A DNA stretch of 64,000 nt, taken from Gloeothece verrucosa PCC 7822. Its GTDB lineage: Bacteria > Cyanobacteriota > Cyanobacteriia > Cyanobacteriales > Microcystaceae. The stretch lies in assembly GCF_000147335.1 (NCBI RefSeq), contig NC_014501.1, positions 310,001-374,000 on the forward strand, given 5' to 3'. Within the stretch, counting starts at the first letter, position 1. Each line of letters begins with the position of its first letter. This document shows positions 36,126-44,997 of the stretch, one piece after another. A program made the position numbers and the translations under genes. Under the pieces are notes generated by a model. The model worked only from the letters and a program-made list of their open reading frames with translations, made no database searches and had not been told where the DNA came from.

Positions 36126-37598
36126 TTAGGTTAATTCAGATGAGAGGGGATTTAATAAAAATTGAACTAACCAGTTTTTGAGATGAAAAGTCGCCCAACA
36201 GTCATCTTCATTGTAACGTAAAATTGCATCTAATAAACTGCGATCACCTGTGGTTAACCATTGATCATACCAGCAAACACATTGATCCCCGCTTATCCCG
36301 GCATCTCGCCATTGAAACCCTAGCCAGTTAGCTAAGGATTTTAAAGAATAGCTTTCTACAGGGAAGGTCACAGAGTTGATGACTTGTTTATGCAGATCAG
36401 TACAACGAGAGAGTAAATTTTCTAGTTGTTTTTGAGGAGTTCCATATAAATTGGCTAATCGCTTGATTGTTTCTACTTCATATTCCGAATAGTGAAAAAT
36501 AGGGGCTTCTGGATAATGATTCATAAAGGTTACAAAACTTAACCAGATCGATTTTTCCTCTTCGGGTTGTTCGGCTAAAAAGGGATAAAACTGCTGAGTA
36601 TTTTCTTGACGATTAACGAGCAAAATACCTAATAAATAATCGACATTTAGCTCGGGTTCGGCTTCAATATCAAAATAAAGTTCAATAGAAGCAGTAGGAA
36701 TAATGATTTGCTTATTGGGAGGAGAATTGGCTCGACGAATGGCTCGATTTTCGAGTATAGATTGAGCTTGTTGTTGTAATTGAGTGGCTACCTCTAAGCC
36801 AATTAATTCACCGACATGAAGCACAGAAGTGTTAGCTAGAGAGGCGACTGAGTCTACGCCGAGGGTTTGTAAAGATTCATAGCGGCTAGGAGTCACCCCC
36901 GGCACAAGGGATAAATGTTGCTGAGATTGAGCAAGAGTATAACAATGGGTATACCAATGACATAAACTACAGCGTTGACGGGAGATAAAGACTTCAGGTT
37001 CTTGACGTTGGTGCAACATTTGTAGGCACTCTGTGATGGCATCAAGCACTTTTGGCATCCAAATTTCCAACTCCACCTCGTAAGTTTTGAGAGGACGTAA
37101 AATCAGTTGGGCATTGGGGGGTAAAGTTCCTTGAATAAAGTCTAGTAAATAAGCATAATAGGCGGCTAAAATTTTATATTCGGGTTTAGGGCGACGGCCT
37201 AATTGAATACTAATGGGGATATACATCCAATTGCCAAATTTTGACTGTCCGATGCTCTTAACGAGTAAATGCGGCTTTCCCACCAGCGTGATAGTTTCTT
37301 GTGTGAGAAAATCTTGGGTTTCGTGAAATAACACTCCCTTGTGTATGCACTCAACCCCTTGTGCCATCAATGTTTCTGTCGCTTCGGCTCTTTCTTTCCA
37401 GGGAAAGATATCTGGAAGCCGTTGAGCATGGGGGTACAATTCGGATAAAACCTTGGCGATGTGATTTTGACTTTCTTGTCGGAGTTTGATAAAAAAATCT
37501 CGCTCAGGGTCTTGTTGACTTGGGTCTCCATAACGATTGAGAAATGCACGACGTTGACAGCGTTTGTAATCTAGCAGCAGAGCATCAGTAAGGAGCAT
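36126..37598 (-). CDS. TM0106-type RecB-like nuclease with RNase H-like C-terminus
   Basis: 490 residues. The N-terminal half is a RecB/Cas4-like PD-(D/E)xK nuclease: LLLDYKRCQRRAFLNRYGD at the start, and three further cysteines in RQRCSLCHWYTHCYTLA (about residues 206-222) which together with the first Cys form a likely 4Fe-4S cluster. A helix-hairpin-helix-like segment (LVPGVTPSRYESLQTLGV) follows. The C-terminal half (from about 300) is a YprB/RNase H-like exonuclease domain: SIELYFDIEAEPE with the DxE pair and a late YNEDDCWATFHL. It probably acts in DNA repair, substrate unknown. Single gene. Confidence 0.9.
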   Translation of the reverse strand: MLLTDALLLDYKRCQRRAFLNRYGDPSQQDPERDFFIKLRQESQNHIAKVLSELYPHAQRLPDIFPWKERAEATETLMAQGVECIHKGVLFHETQDFLTQETITLVGKPHLLVKSIGQSKFGNWMYIPISIQLGRRPKPEYKILAAYYAYLLDFIQGTLPPNAQLILRPLKTYEVELEIWMPKVLDAITECLQMLHQRQEPEVFISRQRCSLCHWYTHCYTLAQSQQHLSLVPGVTPSRYESLQTLGVDSVASLANTSVLHVGELIGLEVATQLQQQAQSILENRAIRRANSPPNKQIIIPTASIELYFDIEAEPELNVDYLLGILLVNRQENTQQFYPFLAEQPEEEKSIWLSFVTFMNHYPEAPIFHYSEYEVETIKRLANLYGTPQKQLENLLSRCTDLHKQVINSVTFPVESYSLKSLANWLGFQWRDAGISGDQCVCWYDQWLTTGDRSLLDAILRYNEDDCWATFHLKNWLVQFLLNPLSSELT

Positions 37599-37936
37599 TC
37601 TTTAATTAAATGGATTAGCTTACTACATCTTAAGATAAAACCACTTGGGTTTTTAGGGAGTAGGAGACGAGGTCGCAGTGCGGAACGAGTTCCGCACCCC
37701 AATCTAGCTAAAGTTTTCCCCTAACCAGACGCGAGTAATATTTTCGGACTGAAAAAAGGGCTTATCCTTTCCAGACCCTTAAAATACATCCATAATAATA
37801 AAATAACATCAATAATCATTAACTGATCACCAGCTTAAACGCTCAGATTAGGCAAAAGCCAGGACACTTAAGGAGGTTTTTACATTTCAAAACACATAGA
37901 GGTGCTTTATTGATGTCCAGGTACTTAACAATACCC
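37599..37936. other. Intergenic region with hairpin and a solo terminal repeat
   Basis: No gene is supported. It holds a 20-base palindrome GTGCGGAAC-GA-GTTCCGCAC (37678-37697, 9-bp perfect stem), a type of short intergenic palindrome seen in cyanobacteria, and one copy of the dispersed word TGTCCAGGTACTTA (37914-37927). The adjoining 20 bases resemble the inner sequence of the left end of the element at 34717. I found no partner end in this gap. Confidence 0.65.
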
Positions 37937-39697
37937 TTATTGATTGCTAAGTTTCCAATCTTTAATATTCCAAGTATTTCTATCCCAAGGGGTTAATTCA
38001 AATCCTTGTAACTTATTACTAATCGCCGCCACATCAGCCCGATGAATCAGAGGAATAAGGATGTTATTATTAATCAAAATATCATTCATTTTAATAAATA
38101 ACTCTTTTCGTTTTTCGGGATTTAATTCCTGATTAGATTGTTGCCAGAGCTTATCATATTCTGGATTACAATAACGAGAGTAATTATTGCCTGACCAATT
38201 ATTCGCCTTTTGAGGAATATTTTTGCCGCCATCACAGATATAATCTTTCATATAAGTCCCGGGGTCGGGGCTAGTATTGCCGGTGGCTAACATTTGCATA
38301 TCTGCATAAAAATGTTCTAGGGTATCATTATTACTTGGGTCGCTAGAAAAATAAATCCCTGCATCCACATTTTTTAACTCTACTCCTACCCCAATAGATT
38401 GTAGTCCCTGCTTGACAATTTGTTGGGTTTTCTGACGCACAGGATTCACCGTCGTTTGAAAAACCACCTGCATTTCTACCCCATTTTTATCGCGGATTCC
38501 ATTACCATTCGTATCTTTCCATCCCGCCTGATCTAATAAAGTTTTTGCTTTTTCTAAATTAAACTCATATTTAGTATTAGCCGAATTATACTGTTGGGGT
38601 AAGAGTAAAAAATTGCTGGTAGGCTTTCCTGTAATTCCATAAAGTTGTTGAGCAATAGTATCTCGATCAATGGCTAAAGCAAAAGCTTGACGGACTTTTT
38701 CGTCGGAAAAGAAGGGATGAGGATTTTTCCAATTGGATTTTTCTCCGTCGGCTGTGGCTTTATTAGGATCAGATTGATTGAGTAAAATTTGCTCACTTAA
38801 CGAGCCAAAATTTGAGGCTAATTTTCCTTTTCCTCCTGCTTCAAGTCCTTTTAAAACGGGGGCTTCTACCTGAACATTATAGGCATAATCGGCTTCACCA
38901 GTTTGTAAAACTGCCCGAGTCGCAGAAGTAGAATCTCCGCCGCCTTTGAGTTCAATTCGTTTAAAGGCTAACTTATCGGCTTCTCTAAAATTCGGATTAA
39001 GTTCATAAATCACCACATCCCCAGGCTTAAATTCGACGACTTTATAAGGACCTGTGCCGATGGGCAGTAAATTAGCCGGGGCTTGTCGTGCTTTTTCTGC
39101 TAAAAAATCTTTATAAACATGAGCGGGTAAAATCATGCCTTCAGACCCTACAAAGGGAAGCGACCAAGCCGGATTGACGGTTTTAAAGGTCACTTTGACG
39201 GTATGATCATCTAGGGCTTCTACTTTTTTTACTAAGTCATAAGTTCCGCCATTGGTTGAGCCAACTTTCGGGTCACTAATAAACTGATAGGTAAAGACCA
39301 CATCCTCTGCGGTAAAAGGCGTTCCATCTGACCATTTAATACCTTGTTTGAGTTTCCAAGTTACCGACTTACCATCTTTTGCTATTCCCCCATTGGCTAC
39401 GCTGGGAATTTCTGCGGCTAAAAAGGGGATTAACTCGCCTTTTTGGTTGTAGCTGGCTAAGGGTTCTAGGGTAATTCGACTGGCTTCTGCATCCTTAAAT
39501 CCTGTGGATAAATGAGGATTGAGGATGGTGGGTGCTTGCCAAAACAGTAGTTTAAGAACCTCGCCGTTAGCTTGTCCGCTTGTGGGTTGTGTTGTGGTAG
39601 TGGTCTGCTGTTTACCACAATTGGACAGCAGAAGCGTTAAACCCAACGAGAGAACCAGAAGAGGCACAAAGACAGTGCGTCGTAGAAATTTGTTCAA
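37937..39697 (-). CDS. Peptide/oligopeptide ABC transporter substrate-binding lipoprotein
   Basis: 586 residues, SBP_bac_5 (DppA/OppA) family. A signal peptide ends in a lipobox, LTLLLSNCGKQ, so the mature protein is lipid-anchored at Cys27. Then come a threonine/glutamine-rich spacer and a two-lobed binding fold with WKLKQGIKWSDGTPFTAEDV near residue 112 and KVRQAFALAIDRDTIAQQLYG near residue 338. The start is TTG at 39697; I see no in-frame ATG that keeps the signal peptide. No permease or ATPase genes are adjacent, so it must work with a pump encoded elsewhere. The ligand is probably a peptide but is not determined. Confidence 0.92.
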   Translation of the reverse strand: MNKFLRRTVFVPLLVLSLGLTLLLSNCGKQQTTTTTQPTSGQANGEVLKLLFWQAPTILNPHLSTGFKDAEASRITLEPLASYNQKGELIPFLAAEIPSVANGGIAKDGKSVTWKLKQGIKWSDGTPFTAEDVVFTYQFISDPKVGSTNGGTYDLVKKVEALDDHTVKVTFKTVNPAWSLPFVGSEGMILPAHVYKDFLAEKARQAPANLLPIGTGPYKVVEFKPGDVVIYELNPNFREADKLAFKRIELKGGGDSTSATRAVLQTGEADYAYNVQVEAPVLKGLEAGGKGKLASNFGSLSEQILLNQSDPNKATADGEKSNWKNPHPFFSDEKVRQAFALAIDRDTIAQQLYGITGKPTSNFLLLPQQYNSANTKYEFNLEKAKTLLDQAGWKDTNGNGIRDKNGVEMQVVFQTTVNPVRQKTQQIVKQGLQSIGVGVELKNVDAGIYFSSDPSNNDTLEHFYADMQMLATGNTSPDPGTYMKDYICDGGKNIPQKANNWSGNNYSRYCNPEYDKLWQQSNQELNPEKRKELFIKMNDILINNNILIPLIHRADVAAISNKLQGFELTPWDRNTWNIKDWKLSNQ

Positions 39698-39752
39698 GGT
39701 TAATGAGTTTGTTTATAATGGTCAACCAGTTTCTTATTTTAATCGCAACCGG

Positions 39753-40310
39753 TTACTCATCGCCGTCGGGTCCTTCTGTAAACCGTTGCCGAAAATTTTC
39801 TCGCCGTTGTTCCATTAATTGACCTAATTTGCTTCGTTGTTCTGGTGTTAAGATTTCTCGCATTTCTAACATACTCTCAAAACGAATGTTTTCCATTTTT
39901 TGACGGGATGCGACTAATTGTTGATGTTTAGCGCGAATTTCTTGATTAGAGGCTGTTCCTGTCATTAGAGTTCCTAAGTCTTCCCGCAGGGTTTTCATGT
40001 TTTCCCGCAGGGGTTGAAGTTGTCCTTGATATTTTTGTTTAATGGCTTCAAGTTTTTGCTGTTGTTGATCGCTTAGTCCGAGTTGTTGTAATAGTCTACC
40101 CGGCCCAAAATTTCCCCGTTGACCTCTTCGGTTACCTGGACCTCTTTGGGGAGTATCTTGCGGGGTGGTGTCGGGGTTTTGGGCGACAAGTTGCTCAGAG
40201 TTAGTGGTGGGTTGGGAGCTATTTTTAAAGAGGGGTTCGGCTAAAACGACGCTTGTGCCAATAAAAAGTGCGAATAAACCTACGACTATTGAGGTTTGGC
40301 GAATAGACAT
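39753..40310 (-). CDS. Spy/CpxP-like periplasmic protein (LTxxQ motifs)
   Basis: About 185 residues from the ATG at 40310; the ATG at 40319 lies too near the GGAG site. The signal peptide (SIVVGLFALFIGTSVVLA) is followed by a Gln/Gly/Arg-rich spacer, then a helical domain with LGLSDQQQQKLEAIKQKY and ILTPEQRSKLGQLMEQ, the paired LTxxQ-type motifs of Spy/CpxP. Such proteins act as periplasmic chaperones or metal sensors during envelope stress. It is 19 bp downstream of the anti-sigma-like gene and belongs to the same leftward operon as the ECF sigma factor. Confidence 0.82.
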   Translation of the reverse strand: MSIRQTSIVVGLFALFIGTSVVLAEPLFKNSSQPTTNSEQLVAQNPDTTPQDTPQRGPGNRRGQRGNFGPGRLLQQLGLSDQQQQKLEAIKQKYQGQLQPLRENMKTLREDLGTLMTGTASNQEIRAKHQQLVASRQKMENIRFESMLEMREILTPEQRSKLGQLMEQRRENFRQRFTEGPDGDE

Positions 40311-40329
40311 AGTGAACATCTCCGTTTAA

Positions 40330-40752
40330 TTAATAAGTCATTAAATGTGATGATTGAGTCTCGGGTTGGGAATCCGCAAAATTGAGCCAATAGAGATTAG
40401 AGTTGTTTGTCCCCGAGAGGTAAGAACTGTCTTCGGTTGCTCCATCCCAACTATCGATAACAAAGGTTTCTAGGGTTTGATATCTAGTGGGTATACTTTC
40501 AGGTTGCTTTGCTAAGTCGGGAGAGGCACGAAACCAACGGTAACTCACCCCCACCATTAACAAAAGTGCTGTCATCGCACTAGGAAGAACCCAAAACCAA
40601 TCAAATGAATTGGCTGAGTCCATCGGTTCTTTTTCAATGCGTTTGATTAACCTCTCTTCTAGTTGAACGCTTGCCGGTGGAGGAACGGGTCGATATTGGC
40701 TTAAAAACTGAACTAATGAATCATCGTTGTCATCATGAGATAAGCGAGTCAT
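40330..40752 (-). CDS. Putative membrane anti-sigma factor
   Basis: 140 residues. A short cytoplasmic N-terminal part (about 1-50, VQFLSQYRPVPPPASVQLEE) precedes one membrane segment (about 53-70, WVLPSAMTALLLMVGVSY) and a periplasmic tail. Its gene overlaps the ECF sigma gene by four bases, the normal arrangement of a sigma/anti-sigma pair, and a Spy-like gene follows. No zinc-binding anti-sigma motif (HxxxCxxC) is visible, so the assignment rests on position and topology. Confidence 0.72.
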   Translation of the reverse strand: MTRLSHDDNDDSLVQFLSQYRPVPPPASVQLEERLIKRIEKEPMDSANSFDWFWVLPSAMTALLLMVGVSYRWFRASPDLAKQPESIPTRYQTLETFVIDSWDGATEDSSYLSGTNNSNLYWLNFADSQPETQSSHLMTY

Positions 40753-41336
40753 AATAATACCCCTTCTTGCTGCAAAAATTTTTTGATGGCATTGCGAGCA
40801 TAGTGTAACCGAGATTTAACCGTGCCTACAGGAAGTTCTAAAATTTGGGCGATTTCTTTTTGGGAAATGTCTTCTAAGTCATGTAAGACTAATACGACCC
40901 GATGTTCTAAACTGAGGCTTTGAAGCCCCCGTTCCACTAAATCTTCGTAGTGCAACTGCATTAAATCTGGAGTATCTTGAACACGAAAGAGGTTTTCGCA
41001 TGGAGATGAGTTAGACTCATCTGTGGTGGTTTCTATTTTTTCTCTTTTTTGTTTGGCAAATTGTCGCCGTCCATCAACGGCCACATTCCAACAAATGCGA
41101 TATAACCAGGTGGAAAAGTATGAGGGTTGGCGCAGTTTAGGCAGACCTTTCCATACTCTTAAAAACACTTCTTGGACGAGATCGTCTAACATCTCTCGCC
41201 CGCATAGTTGGTACAGAGTTGAGCGAACTTTTTGCTGGTAGCGTTGATACAATTGACGAAAGGCGATCGCATCGCCCCTCTGACATCGAACTACCAATTC
41301 TCTCTCGGTGGTGCTAGCCACTTCATCAGCCAACAC
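40749..41336 (-). CDS. ECF-type RNA polymerase sigma factor
   Basis: 195 residues from a GTG at 41336, with GAGG ten bases upstream. Sigma region 2 (about 25-95) has FRQLYQRYQQKV, DLVQEVFLRVWKGLPKLRQP and FSTWLYRICWNVAVDGRR. After an acidic linker, region 4 (about 140-190) has LSLEHRVVLVLHDLEDISQ and PVGTVKSRLHYARNAIK. It directs RNA polymerase to a small stress regulon, probably including its own operon (anti-sigma and Spy-like genes downstream). The signal is probably envelope or metal stress, inferred from the Spy partner. Confidence 0.93.
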   Translation of the reverse strand: MLADEVASTTERELVVRCQRGDAIAFRQLYQRYQQKVRSTLYQLCGREMLDDLVQEVFLRVWKGLPKLRQPSYFSTWLYRICWNVAVDGRRQFAKQKREKIETTTDESNSSPCENLFRVQDTPDLMQLHYEDLVERGLQSLSLEHRVVLVLHDLEDISQKEIAQILELPVGTVKSRLHYARNAIKKFLQQEGVLL

Positions 41337-41515
41337 GTTTGCATTTTCCTCTTTGTTGTAAGTCTGGGGTTTAGACTTGGGAGCGGCTTAAAAGGTTCAG
41401 AGCTTTTTTGGGTTTTTTGCTATCCCGTTGCTAAGTAAATTCCTCATTCCGTTCTTAGAAACTTGACGAAAATCTACCTTAATAGATTTAATGTTCTATT
41501 CCTGCTTCATCCTAG

Positions 41516-41529
41516 TAGTGTCGGCACTA
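41516..41529 (-). repeat. Small hairpin at the right end of the TnpB element
   Basis: TAGTG-TCGG-CACTA, a perfect 5-bp stem with a 4-nt loop, starts ten bases downstream of the tnpB stop. IS200/IS605 elements end in hairpins, and the tnpB guide RNA lies in this area, so this may mark the element's right end. The true border is not determined. Confidence 0.4.
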
Positions 41530-41538
41530 TCTAGTCCG

Positions 41539-42639
41539 TCAGGTAGAGACAGTAGAACTTACCGCCTTAGCCAGATTAATACTGGCGTTTAAATCTCGAT
41601 CTATTTTTAGACCACATTCACAACTAAAAGTTCTTGTCATAAGACTTAAGCTTTCTTTGACTAGGCCACAACCCGAGCAAGTTTTACTAGAGGGAAACCA
41701 TCTCTCAATAATGACTAATTCCGAGCCATAAAGCTGGGTTTTATATTCTAGTTGACGACGAAACTCATAAAAACCCTGATCCGAGATAGCTTTGGCTAAC
41801 TTATGATTGGCTAACATTCCAGACACATTTAAGTCTTCAATCCCTATTCGGCTGTGGTTCTTAGCTAAATAAGTCGTAAGTTTATGTAACGTATCTTTGC
41901 GGATGTCAGCTATTTTCTTGTGTAAAAGGGCTATTTTAATAGTCGCTTTTCTCCAGTTATTAGAGCCAATCACCTTATGACGATTTAACCATTGTAAGCG
42001 CGCTAGTTTCTTTTCAAATCTTCGATAACTTTTAGTTCCTTCAAAAACTTCACCCGTCGAGAGCGTAGCTAAATGAAGTACACCCAAATCAACGCCAACA
42101 ACCTCATGAATTTTCGCTCTCTGTGTAGATTCAGTTTCAATTTTCAAACTTATAAACCATCTATGGGCTTGACGGCTAATAGTCACCGATTTAGGCAGTA
42201 TTCCAGTGGGCATTCTTTCATAGGTTTTAAGCCATCCTATAACAGGTACTCTTAGGCGAAAATGTTCTACCTTAATCGACCCATCTAAGCTGAATTTATC
42301 TTTTCTTCCTTTCTTTTTAAATCTTGGAGCTTGAGACACCTTATTAAAACATCTTCCCCAAGCATCTCTTAATGCAAGAAGCGCATACTGAGGGGCACAC
42401 TTTGATACTTCATAATACCAAGGATTATTAGGCTTTACCAAAGCTATTAACCATTTATGTAAATCAATAGCTGTAGGAAACTTGATTTTCTGGTCAGGAT
42501 TTACCTTATTATGGTCAAGTATCTGCTTGGTTAATCCTAATCCCCAATTATAAGCATGACGGGCTACACCCGCGTGCTTGGCTAACAAAGTTCTTTGCTT
42601 ATTATTTAGTTTCAGTTCGGTTTTAAATCCTAGTAACAA
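41539..42639 (-). mobile_element. tnpB: TnpB (OrfB) of an IS200/IS605-type element, without TnpA
   Basis: 366 residues from a TTG at 42639 behind AAGGAG. An N-terminal helix-turn-helix (LNNKQRTLLAKHAGVARHAYNWGLGL) precedes the RuvC domain with all three acidic residues: Asp in VVGVDLGVLHLA, Glu in IGIEDLNVSGM and Asp in KIDRDLNASINLA. The zinc finger CSGCGLVKE then CECG is intact. TnpB is an RNA-guided nuclease, the ancestor of Cas12, and uses an RNA from the 3' end of its own gene. No tnpA is adjacent, so it is a tnpB-only (IS1341-like) element, mobilised if at all by a TnpA elsewhere. The frame is undamaged. Confidence 0.93.
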
Positions 42640-42779
42640 CGCGCTCCTTGCTCACTAGCTTACTCAGATTTTTAGTATAGCACAAGGTTTAGCTAAGTAT
42701 GAATAAGTTTAGTTAAATATTTTTCAACTGTTCCTTGCCCTATATTGGGAAATTTCGGCCTCATCCTTGCTTTTAAAAT

Positions 42780-43106
42780 TTAGACCTTAGATGGAGTGGC
42801 AAGCTCAGAAATCATATCCGGAGTATGTAAAACAACATCCACTGTAGAAATAGAATTATTCAAAACGTGAAAATAAGCGATTTTTTTATTGAGTTCTTCT
42901 AGTTCCTGTTTTAATTGTTGGTTTTCGGCTTTCTCTTGAGCCGCTTCTAAACGACCGAGCAAATTTCCTTTAGCAATTTGATAATAAGAGTGTAAATCTC
43001 GAAAATAATTATGTAATTCACTTACCACTGAAATTACCGAAATATCTTGATAGGCAAATTCTGGTTTTTTATTTTCCATGTTCTTCGTTTTTACTCCCAA
43101 ACTCAT
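42780..43106 (-). CDS. Small coiled-coil hypothetical protein
   Basis: 108 residues from the first ATG. A second start at 43079 (MENKKPEFAYQDIS) is about as likely and gives 99 residues. The middle (about 45-75, RLEAAQEKAENQQLKQELEE) is a charged coiled coil. Before it lies an aromatic-rich LHNYFRDLHSYYQIA. It has no signal peptide and no membrane segment. I do not recognise the family. Its single leftward gene lies between the TnpB element and the glycosyltransferase gene. It may be a dimeric scaffold or regulator, which is speculation. Confidence 0.6.
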   Translation of the reverse strand: MSLGVKTKNMENKKPEFAYQDISVISVVSELHNYFRDLHSYYQIAKGNLLGRLEAAQEKAENQQLKQELEELNKKIAYFHVLNNSISTVDVVLHTPDMISELATPSKV

Positions 43107-43298
43107 ATAAATAATAATTCATTGACGAAGGTTTTAATATTTTAAACCCTTTGTCTTGTCAATAATTAATAATGTCTTTATACTTGTAGATTATAGCTTT
43201 TCTTTTTCTGTTTAAAAATAAGTAGGTAGGTAGAAATTGAGAAAAAACTGGACTATATCTTAGGATAGACAAGACTGTTTTCCGGGTCTAACCAAATC

Positions 43299-44240
43299 TT
43301 AAAGCCATTCAATTTCTCGAGCTTTTTCTGAAAGTAGAGACTCTTTTTGACCTTGACTTCTGGCTTGAAAACCCAGCAAATCTATGGGAGTTTTAAGCAA
43401 ATGAACCAAACTGGCTTGACCTTGCATCATTTTTAAACTATCTATCGGTATTTCCTTAATAATCCAGCGACTCAAACGATAAATAGCCTCTTTAGCCGTA
43501 AAATCTCTCATCAAATCCACACCATATAACTGATGTAGATAGCGGTTAGAACTACCATAACGCCGCCATTGACTGCGAAATTCTTTGAGCGTTGCTCGAT
43601 GTCGATGACGGACAATGGCCAAAGGTGCAAAATCTATCTTCCAGTCGGTTTGTTGTTGAATTCGCCAGCAAATATCCGCATCTCCCCCAGTGGTTAAATA
43701 GGGACGAAATAACCCGACTTTTTCAAAAGCTTGTTTTTTGATCGCCAGATTGGCCGTTTGTCCATAGGGACAAAAAGGATGTTCTAAAAGATATTTTGCT
43801 GATAAAGTGCCGCCTAAGTCCGCATATTGTTCTAAGAGACTATTGCCTTCTAACGCCACTAATTCCCCGGCAACGATGCCAATATTAGGATTACTAAAAG
43901 GTTTTACCAGTTGTTCTAACCAATCCGATTGCGGGCGACAATCAGCATCAGTAAAGACTAAAATACTATGATGGGAAAAACGTATGGCTCGATTCCGCGC
44001 CGCATAGGAACTTTGGATGTCTTTCTCCGTCAAAGGAGTTAGCTTTATTCCTTGGTTAGCGAGTTCAACAGCAGTGGTTTGCAGTATTTCACCTGTTTGA
44101 TCACTGCTGTTATTATCCACTAATAAATATTCGACTTGTTCTTTGGGATAGGTTTGTGAACGTAAACACTCGATTAAATCGGGTAAATCTGCCTCTCCAT
44201 TATAAATCGGGATAATTACTGACAAGGCTGGATTATTCAT
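43299..44240 (-). CDS. Family 2 glycosyltransferase
   Basis: 313 residues. GT-A fold with SVIIPIYNGEADL at the start, LLVDNNSSDQT, the DxD-type metal site in FTDADCRPQSDW (about residue 97), and an acceptor-side TGGDADICWRIQQ (about 183-195). It has no membrane segment strong enough to anchor it. It transfers a sugar from a nucleotide sugar to an unknown acceptor, probably for surface polysaccharide or glycolipid. Its ATG comes four bases after the ispD stop, so the two form an operon, although their functions have no obvious link. Confidence 0.9.
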   Translation of the reverse strand: MNNPALSVIIPIYNGEADLPDLIECLRSQTYPKEQVEYLLVDNNSSDQTGEILQTTAVELANQGIKLTPLTEKDIQSSYAARNRAIRFSHHSILVFTDADCRPQSDWLEQLVKPFSNPNIGIVAGELVALEGNSLLEQYADLGGTLSAKYLLEHPFCPYGQTANLAIKKQAFEKVGLFRPYLTTGGDADICWRIQQQTDWKIDFAPLAIVRHRHRATLKEFRSQWRRYGSSNRYLHQLYGVDLMRDFTAKEAIYRLSRWIIKEIPIDSLKMMQGQASLVHLLKTPIDLLGFQARSQGQKESLLSEKAREIEWL

Positions 44241-44244
44241 TGTT

Positions 44245-44931
44245 TTAAAGGTTTAAACGTTGACGCAAAATAAATTCAGCAATGGCGAGATCTACGGGGG
44301 TTGTTACTTTGAGATTCGTTTCCTCTCCTTCGACAATTTTGACAGGTAGTTGACATCTTTCAAACAAGGCGGCATCATCAGTTACTTCCCAGTTCAAGGT
44401 TCGTCCTTGCTGATGACAATGCTTTAATAATTCTACCTCAAATCCTTGGGGAGTCTGAGCCGCCCACAGTTGACGGCGATCTGGGGTATCTTGAATATAG
44501 CCGCTCTCATCGACAATTTTAATAGTATCTTTAACGGCGATGGCTGCAATTAACCCCTGACAAGTCTGCAAGGCTTTTGCACAACGATCAAATAATAGGG
44601 GGGTTGCCAAACATCTAGCCCCATCATGAATTAATACCTGTTGGGCATGGGAGGGTAAGGCTTGTAAGCCATTGTACACGGATTCCTGACGAGTTTCTCC
44701 GCCTTGAATCAATTCAACAGGTTTACTCCCAGACACTTCAGCCATAATTGTTTTAAAATCAGGAAAGTCATAGGATTGTCCTATAATGCCTATCCAGGTT
44801 ATTTCTTGGGAAGCGTGGGCGGCTTGTAATGTCCAAGTTAGTAAGGGTTTACCCATCAGGGTGAGTAATAGTTTATTGCGATCGCTTCCCATCCGTTTTC
44901 CCATGCCGGCGGCGGGAATTAATAAGTACAT
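44245..44931 (-). CDS. ispD: 2-C-methyl-D-erythritol 4-phosphate cytidylyltransferase
   Basis: 228 residues, third step of the MEP isoprenoid pathway: joins CTP and MEP to give CDP-ME, feeding carotenoid, phytol and quinone synthesis. Signatures are the nucleotide-binding loop LIPAAGMGKRMGSDRNKLLL at the start, VLIHDGARCLATPLL (about 98-112), and the ending VEGEETNLKVTTPVDLAIAE. Length is normal for the family. ATG start. It is followed by a glycosyltransferase gene four bases downstream and is divergent from the carotenoid oxidoreductase-like gene at 44998, another isoprenoid-related neighbour. Confidence 0.96.
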   Translation of the reverse strand: MYLLIPAAGMGKRMGSDRNKLLLTLMGKPLLTWTLQAAHASQEITWIGIIGQSYDFPDFKTIMAEVSGSKPVELIQGGETRQESVYNGLQALPSHAQQVLIHDGARCLATPLLFDRCAKALQTCQGLIAAIAVKDTIKIVDESGYIQDTPDRRQLWAAQTPQGFEVELLKHCHQQGRTLNWEVTDDAALFERCQLPVKIVEGEETNLKVTTPVDLAIAEFILRQRLNL

Positions 44932-44997
44932 AGTTAGTTAGGTTACTCCATTCACTGGATCTTAGATTATCACTAATAGGTCAATTTATTTGAAATC

